From: Rattus norvegicus
Lineage: Eukaryota > Chordata > Mammalia > Rodentia > Muridae
Direction: 5' to 3'
Assembly: GCF_036323735.1 (NCBI RefSeq)
Contig: NC_086028.1
Location: 38,574,001 to 38,638,000 of the forward strand
DNA: 64,000 nt
Shown here in pieces: positions 58,258-64,000 of the stretch. A program made the translations under genes and the position numbers. The stretch's first letter is position 1, and the number at the start of each line of letters is the position of its first letter. A model generated the notes under the pieces. It made no database searches and was not told where the DNA came from. It was given only the letters and a program-made list of their open reading frames with translations.

Positions 58258-59779
58258 AGATGGGTCCTACTATATTTTCCTGGCTTTATCTGCAACTTTG
58301 ATCATAAATGATAACCTACCTCATCCTCTCCAGTAGCAGGGACAACAGGCATAAACAGCATTATCATTAAAATTGTCTTGATACCTATTGTATTAGTAGC
58401 TTTTCTTGTTACATAGACAAAAGCAACTTAAGGGAGAAAGGGTTTGTTTGGGCTCCAGGTCAGAGGGTGGAGTCAGTCACTCTGGGAAGGCATGGTGGCA
58501 GGAGTCAGCTTGTCACAGTCTATCCTCAGCCAGGAAGCCAGGAGTGATAAATGCTGGTGCTTAGCTTGCTTCTCCTCTTTATTTAGTCCTGGACCCCAGG
58601 CCATGGACCGGATGCCACCCACTGTTAGGGATACTCTTCCCACTTCAACTAACCTGATCTAGAAACTTCCTCACAGATATGCCTAGAGATTTCCCTCTTA
58701 GGTGATTCTAGACCCTGTCAAGTTGACAACAATCATTATCACAACTGTATTAACAACAATTTCCAGATTTAGTAACTAAAAGTTTTACGTGGTCAGATTC
58801 AAATGTTGCATAAAGAACTAAGAGTTTGAAGTATAGTTACAGATTCACATGTGCGGGGACATGTGAAGTCGAGATGGAAGTGGCTGTCCTGTGTTCTCCC
58901 TGGCAGGGCTGCCTATCCGTTAGCGCTGGGGTGTGGCTCAGTGGGAGAGTGCTTACCTCACATGCACCAGGCCCTGGATGGGATCCCAGTCTGGTAAGAA
59001 AGGCTTTTCTTTAAAAAGTATGCAATTAACTGTAACAATGTTATTGTTTTATTATAAAATTGGCATGAAAGCATTGAAATGAATTCAATTCTTATTAAAA
59101 ACCACTAATCCCTGTCTTTCATACTAAGTCTTAAGACTTCAGTGTGTAGTTTAGAGGACATTTCAGTTGAATCTAGTGAAGCACATTTAAATACTCAGCA
59201 GCTACTTCTAGTTAGTGGTTACCTTGTTGGTTGGCATTTTTTAAGGCCTTTAAATTTTGGGTTGTTACTAATAATTTGAGCATTACATGATGTTTCTATC
59301 TTATGAAAGTGCATTTCAATGGTTTTTGTTCGTTTGTTTGTTTTCTCCCGTGGGTTTTTCTTTTCTTTCTTTTTTCTTTTTTTGTGGTTTTGAGGATTTA
59401 ACCCAGGACCCAGGCATGCTAGTTTGCTTTTTAAAAAAATAAAAATAATTGTTATGATTTTACTTAATTAAGATCGTATATTCAGCCTCCTTAGGTTTTT
59501 AGATCACATCCTATTCTCCGTCATCACCTTACTAACTGAGCCATCTCCCCAGACCTAGCAAGAGTTCTTTGCCAGTTGGTGGTATGATCATGTGACACAG
59601 CGGGGCCTGCAGAGCATCAGTGGACTAACAATGCAGCTACTTGATGTGGCTTTCAGAGTCTCTAGCACAGGGTGGCAGCTACCCATCAAAGACTCAGGCC
59701 CTGCAGTCCAGATGATCATTTTGCTACAGCCCCATATGAGTTCAATTAAAAACCTACCCTCATTTTGAATGTGCTGGAT

Positions 59780-59782
<3 letters not shown>

Positions 59783-59815
<33 letters not shown>

Positions 59816-60076
59816 ACATTCACACACACACCACATGCACACACACACACACCACATGCACACACATACACACACACACCACATGCACACACACACACCA
59901 CATGCACACACATACACACACACCACATGCACACACATACACACATACACCACATGCACACACATACACACACACACCACATGCACACACATACACACAC
60001 ACACCACATGCACACACATACACACATACACACCACATGCACACACATACACACCACATGCACACACACACACAAG
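59783..60076. repeat. CA-based minisatellite with recurring CCACATGCACACACA units
   Basis: A (CA)n start turns into higher-order units of roughly 22-30 bp, each marked by CACCACATGCACAC followed by ACATACAC. There are about ten copies. The open frames across it on both strands are an artefact of the repeat. Confidence 0.93.
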
Positions 60077-60099
60077 CACTGTTACCATCTAACAGTCGT

Positions 60100-60618
60100 C
60101 ATAATACAATGAATTTTATTTGGACAGCATTTATACGTTTGAAAATGTGTGATCATCTTCATATGGATTTTGCCAGTCCTTGACTAACACATTTTCAAAA
60201 AAAAAATTCTTACAAATCTATTTCATGGAATAGTTAGCAGTCAAGACTGTTTAGAAACGTTGGTTCTTAAAAACAAGACCATCTGGAAGAGTGGCCCAGA
60301 ATTTATGAGATATTGTGTATTTCTCCACAAGTCCAGTTTGGTGCTCATTGTTTCTATTAGTACCTTTCAGCGGAAAGGCTTTTGTTTTGTTTTGTTTTGT
60401 TTTGTTTTGTTTTGTTTTGTTTTGTTTTGTTTTGTTCAGACAGGGCTGCTTGTGGTGAGACAGGCTGGTCTCACACTCCTGACATAGTCAATGATGACCT
60501 TGACTTCTCGATCCTCCTGTCCCCATACCAAGAGGGCAGGCTTTCAGGCTGGCTCCAGCACACCCTGCTCATTGTACCCCACCTGTTTTTCAGTTTGCCA
60601 CGTGCCTTGGAAACCTTG
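60100..60618 (-). other. Slc22a4: Probable Slc22a4 3' UTR with candidate poly(A) signal
   Basis: Downstream of the stop the minus strand contains a (CAAAA)n tract (60,380-60,436) and an AATAAA at 60,115-60,120, about 500 nt after the stop. The large CA-type array at 59,783-60,076 begins right after this signal. The use of the signal is inferred. Confidence 0.5.
60380..60436. repeat. (TTTTG)n pentanucleotide repeat
   Basis: About 11 pure units, inside the presumed Slc22a4 3' UTR (CAAAA on the transcript strand). Confidence 0.93.
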
Positions 60619-60694
60619 TCAGAATGCAGTTATTAGAACCTTGGGGTTTTCTTCTCTGTCCATGGAGACTGTTGATTTTTTCCCACATCTGAAC
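60619..60694 (-). CDS. Slc22a4: Slc22a4 (Octn1) terminal coding exon 10, 76 nt
   Basis: After an acceptor TTTTCAG the frame, continuing in phase 2 from exon 9, encodes [19 protein letters not shown] and LITAF, then TGA. The TAF ending is the PDZ-ligand tail expected for rodent OCTN1. Intron 9 (60,695-63,789) separates it from the exon at 63,790. It fixes the 3' end of Slc22a4 about 3.6 kb upstream of the Slc22a21 start codon. Confidence 0.93.
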
Positions 60695-61007
60695 CTGAAA
60701 AGAAAAGAACAGCTGAAGAAAATTAAACAGTTGGAACTCCCCTCCCTCAAACACCAAAGTGACATCCAGAAACACTTCCCCATTCAACCCATGAAAAAGC
60801 ACGTGAACTCTAATCATAGAACCTCATGGGTGCAGACCTTGTATTTTATGATTTCAAGAGACTAAGAGTTACTTTCTTGATTAAACACAAAGCTTAAATT
60901 TAAGCTCTTCAGTTTCCCCGAAGAAAGGATAGAGGGGTAGCAGGAAGTTCTTGATATGAGTTGATAGAGAAGAATTGTAATGATTAGGTAAACTCTTTTG
61001 TTGTTGT

Positions 61008-61140
61008 TTTTCAAGACCGGGTTTCTCTGTGCAATCTTGGCTGTCCTGGAACTCATTTTCTAGACCAGGCTGGCCTGGAAACCAGAGATTTGCCTGCTTC
61101 TGCCTCCTAATTGCTTGGATTAAAGGTTTGTGCCACCACC
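61008..61140 (-). mobile_element. B1 SINE in Slc22a4 intron 9
   Basis: Complement of B1: AGACCGGGTTTCTCTGTGCA ... ATTTGCCTGCTTCTGCCTCC. Confidence 0.85.
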
Positions 61141-62659
61141 ACTCAGTGATTAGATAAATTCTTATCGAACACAGGCACCTGTAAAATTCTGTGACAGATC
61201 AGTACACACATAGACCTAGCTTTATTATGGCCAACCATGGCTAACACTTTATAAAACAGAACCCCCAGACAGCCATGTGAAATATTCCCACGTAATAAAT
61301 AGGAAAAGTGAGGGTCGAGAAAACTTAATATAGTTCCCCAACTTTGTGTCAGAAATTTGAAATTTAAAGCCAGATCAGTGCAGCCCAGAATCTCAATTTC
61401 TCCGTCGTGTCACTGAGCTTTTAAACCTTCAAACTGAGCTGTCAAATGTTTGGTCTTTGCCTCTGGGTCTTGGTACAGAGCTCCTAACTCTCTTGTGGTT
61501 TCCTGCGTTGTTTTGAGGGCAACTGTGTTGTTTTGATTCTCTGAGGTGGCACCCAGCTGGCTTGAGCATGGGGACTGGTTGCCAGAAGGAAGAGCCTTGA
61601 TCTAGAAGCACAGACCTGTTTGGCTCTGCTCTCCTAACCTCTGCAGAGAACAGGATGGGGGTACAGCTAATGACCAATCAAGCCCACAGGATGGAGGATC
61701 TGAAATGTGGTTTGAATCTTCTGAATCACTGACGTCTCACTGTCAGGAGAGTAGTGCAACCCCAACCCAGAGGAGCAGATGCCCCACACTTAGGGTCCTT
61801 CCAGCACACACACCTGCCCGTATCTTCCCCAAGGCGGTGCTGACAGCAAGGCAAGTGTTTCCCTAGGGTCTGGGAGGCTTTCTAGCAAATGATTGAACAC
61901 ATGGGTGGGAGCTGTGGGGACCCCAGACTTTGTAGCCAGATGAGACAGGAATGAGATTGACTTGTGACTGAAAGGTACAGGATTGGGCCCTTATGCCTGT
62001 GGGGTCAAAATTGAACCAGATCCTAGGGTGCCCAGATAGTCTCAGAAAGATGAAAAACACATGAATCACGTAGTGCCCAAAAGACAATCTGGATTTAAAA
62101 ATTTTTGTGCATGTGTGCATACATGTGTGGGTGCATGAATGTGCATGTAGGTGCATGTTCCGTGTCATTCACCATTGCTCTTCAGCTAGTGTTTGAGGCA
62201 GTGTCTCTCTCTGAACCTGGAGCTCACTGATTTGATCAGATTGGCTGGGCAGCATGTTTCACGGTCGACCTGCCATTACTGTTCTGACGCTGGGATTATA
62301 GATGAAATACTGGATGGTACTTGGATGCTCGGGAACCGTGGCATTGAATAAATTCTTTCTGTATGAGCTGCTCTTGATCATGACATTTAATCACAGCCAC
62401 AGAAAAGTATTGAATACAGAGGATGACTTGAGGAGATCAGTTCTCTCCTTCCACTCTGTGGGTTCAAGGAATGGAACTCGCAGAGTTGGTGGTAAGTGTC
62501 CTTACCCACTGAGCATCCCACAGGCTCCTGCATTTATTTACACAATGGATGAGTAGTTTGTTTTTCATGCATACATTGTATACTTTTTTTTATCTTCTTT
62601 AAGTAGATTTTCCTTTCCTTCTCTGGAGGTCTCCTTTCCCCATAGATTGCAGGAACTTG

Positions 62660-62780
62660 TATGTGTGTGTGTATGTATGTATGTATGTATGTATGTATGT
62701 ATGTGCATGTATGTGTGTACATATGTGTGTGCATATGTGTGTATGTATGTATATGTGTATGTGTGTATGTATGTATTGGT
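62660..62780. repeat. (TATG)n / TG-rich array
   Basis: A pure GTAT core at about 62,671-62,703 with TGTGTA variants after it. Confidence 0.9.
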
Positions 62781-63119
62781 GTATCAGCCTATGTCTACCT
62801 TTGTGCTGCAGACGTTTCCCCTGACTTGCTGACATTTGATTTTGATTGTGTTACTGTGTTCTTGTTTGCTGGCTGGTTTGTTTGGAACTGGTTCTCACTG
62901 GGTAGAATGACCTTGAACTTTGAATCTTATGGTATCCCTTTCCTTGCTCAGTTCACATTTGTTCTTACAGATTCATGATTTTGTGTTTTTAGTCCTACTT
63001 TTTCTTTCTAGAATTTACTTTGATGTTTTTGGAAGGATTCTACTTTTTCTTTATTCAAAAATATCTAGCTGAATATTCCAACAACTTTTTACTGAATTCT
63101 CTCATTGATTATTTTTACA

Positions 63120-63400
63120 TGTGTATGTATGTGTATACGTGTGCATATGTACGTGTGTATGTATTGTGTGTATACGTGTGTATATATGTGCGTGTATGTA
63201 TTGTGTGTATATGTGTGTATATATGTGTGTGTATGTATTGTGTGTATGTGTGTATATATGTTTGTATGTATGTGCATGTGTGTATGTATGTACGTATATG
63301 TGTGTATGCATGTACATATGTGTGCATGTTTGTATGTGTGTATTATGTGCATAGGTATGTACATATGTGTGTATGTATGTATGGATAGATGGATGAAGTG
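63120..63400. repeat. TG/TATG higher-order array
   Basis: Units such as GTGTGTATGTATTGTGTGTA recur with spacing of about 35-40 bp near 63,150-63,250, then decay into GTATGTAC units. Confidence 0.88.
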
Positions 63401-63789
63401 ACACTGAGGGTTCATTATGTGACTCAGGCTGGTCTTGAACTCCTGGACTCATGTGACCCCCCCCCCCCTTACCCTCTCTTGTAGCTTGGGCTACAGGTGT
63501 GTGCCCTACTCTTCCCAGTGGATTTTAAGTTGATACATTTTTTTGTGTCTTGTTTTTTAAAACCATATTCTGAATTCTCTTCTTTTCTCAGGCCTCATCC
63601 TCAGCTCTGTCTTGCTCCACTGCTTCCTGTTCCTGCCCTGTGGCTGTGGCTGTGGCGCTCTAACTAGCACTGCTCAACGGTTTTCTCCAGCATCCTCTAC
63701 TCAGCACTCTTCCTTTTTATATCATGGTGGATATTCCCCCGTGCTTGTTCTTCCAAACATTATTTTCTTCCAATCATTTTGCTACTTAC

Positions 63790-63925
63790 CCTCTGACTTT
63801 CTGCATCTGCTCCAAGTTCTCTGGTAGAGTCACTCCAAAACTCTCAGGGAAAAAAAGTGTGATGATTCCAATGAGGACAGTCAGACTGCCCATGAGGATG
63901 TAGGGCAGGAGTCGGTTATAAGCAC
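63790..63925 (-). CDS. Slc22a4: Slc22a4 (Octn1) coding exon 9, 136 nt
   Basis: The minus strand encodes AYNRLLPYILMGSLTVLIG and FFPESFGVTLPENLEQMQ, covering TM12 and the start of the C-terminal tail of OCTN1 (ergothioneine/organic cation transporter). The acceptor TTTACAG and donor GTAAGTAG are intact and the exon length is the family standard. The sequence differs from the Slc22a21 exon 9 at many residues (e.g. NRLLPYI for DRHLPYI; ENLEQM for DTIDEM). The upstream exons lie outside the window to the right. Confidence 0.93.
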
Positions 63926-64000
63926 CTGTAAAGAACCAGACATGAGAAGATTAATTAGATGTGAGCATGCTCCTGGGAGACGTTTTATCAAGGTGCAGAC

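Larger units (their letters stand above)
57491..59782. other. Intergenic region between Slc22a21 promoter and Slc22a4 3' end
   Basis: Contains a B2/B4-like SINE (57,660-57,850, plus), a (TTTA)n tract (58,217-58,257), an interspersed-repeat-like stretch (58,380-58,760), and a short ID/tRNA-like SINE remnant near 58,925-59,000. No gene is seen. Confidence 0.7.
60695..63789 (-). other. Slc22a4 intron 9
   Basis: Intron of 3.1 kb between the last two coding exons. It contains a B1 element on the minus strand (about 61,008-61,140) and two TATG/TG-rich arrays (62,660-62,780 and 63,120-63,400). Nothing else is recognised. Confidence 0.85.

Noticed and set aside
58925..59000. Possible tRNA-like gene
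   Set aside because: Resembles a degraded ID/tRNA-derived SINE; the cloverleaf cannot be closed by eye.
59800..60076. Regularly spaced repeats resembling a CRISPR array
   Set aside because: Spacers are themselves CA-repeat variants; this is a eukaryotic minisatellite.
59588..60112. Long open frames on both strands (His/Thr-rich and Cys/Val-rich proteins)
   Set aside because: They are translations of the CA-type minisatellite; every frame is open because the repeat lacks stop codons.
62534..63452. Open frames rich in Tyr/Cys/Val or His/Thr/Ile
   Set aside because: Translation of TATG/TG arrays inside Slc22a4 intron 9.

Overview
The window is rodent nuclear DNA, almost certainly from rat (Rattus). 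The evidence is several young ID SINEs (tRNA-Ala-derived, flanked by target-site duplications), B1, B2 and B4 SINEs, long microsatellites, and multi-exon genes whose conceptual proteins match the SLC22A4/5/21 (OCTN) carnitine/organic-cation transporters. The layout fits the Slc22a5 - Slc22a21 - Slc22a4 tandem cluster, with every OCTN exon on the minus strand. There is no prokaryotic content.

Genes. (1) 63,790-63,925 and 60,619-60,694 are the last two coding exons of Slc22a4 (Octn1); the rest of that gene lies beyond the right edge. (2) 56,977 down to 32,145 is a complete ten-exon Slc22a21 (Octn3). All splice sites are canonical GT/AG, the exons join in phase, and they give an uninterrupted 1,668-nt CDS (555 residues). 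A GC-rich promoter region with Sp1-type GC boxes lies just upstream. (3) Left of Slc22a21 there are two isolated Slc22a4-like exons: an intact exon 4 copy (20,601-20,772) and a frameshifted exon 8 copy (12,150-12,321). They look like the remains of an extra, decayed Slc22a4 duplicate. Slc22a5 is expected beyond the left edge and is not seen.

Mobile DNA. 6,081-11,461 is an IAP-like class II endogenous provirus on the minus strand. It has two LTRs (about 3% different), a tRNA-Phe primer-binding site, a polypurine tract, a 225-codon ORF just after the leader, and a broken env remnant. I could not recognise gag, pro or pol, and the 5' LTR lacks its outer 48 bp. Intron 1 of Slc22a21 holds an Rpl26 retrocopy fragment lying between two copies of an old LTR-like sequence, followed by a decayed minus-strand ERV gag-like region. 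Other LTR-like pieces, a hAT-type short element, SINEs and microsatellites fill most of the remaining space.

Working together: the three OCTN paralogs are plasma-membrane or organellar carriers of carnitine and organic cations, arising by tandem duplication. The 3' end of Slc22a4 lies only about 3 kb upstream of the Slc22a21 promoter. I found no evidence of an undescribed biological system. The most notable items are the decayed extra Slc22a4 copy, the altered C-terminus of Slc22a21, the odd internal organisation of the provirus, and the LTR-Rpl26-LTR arrangement.
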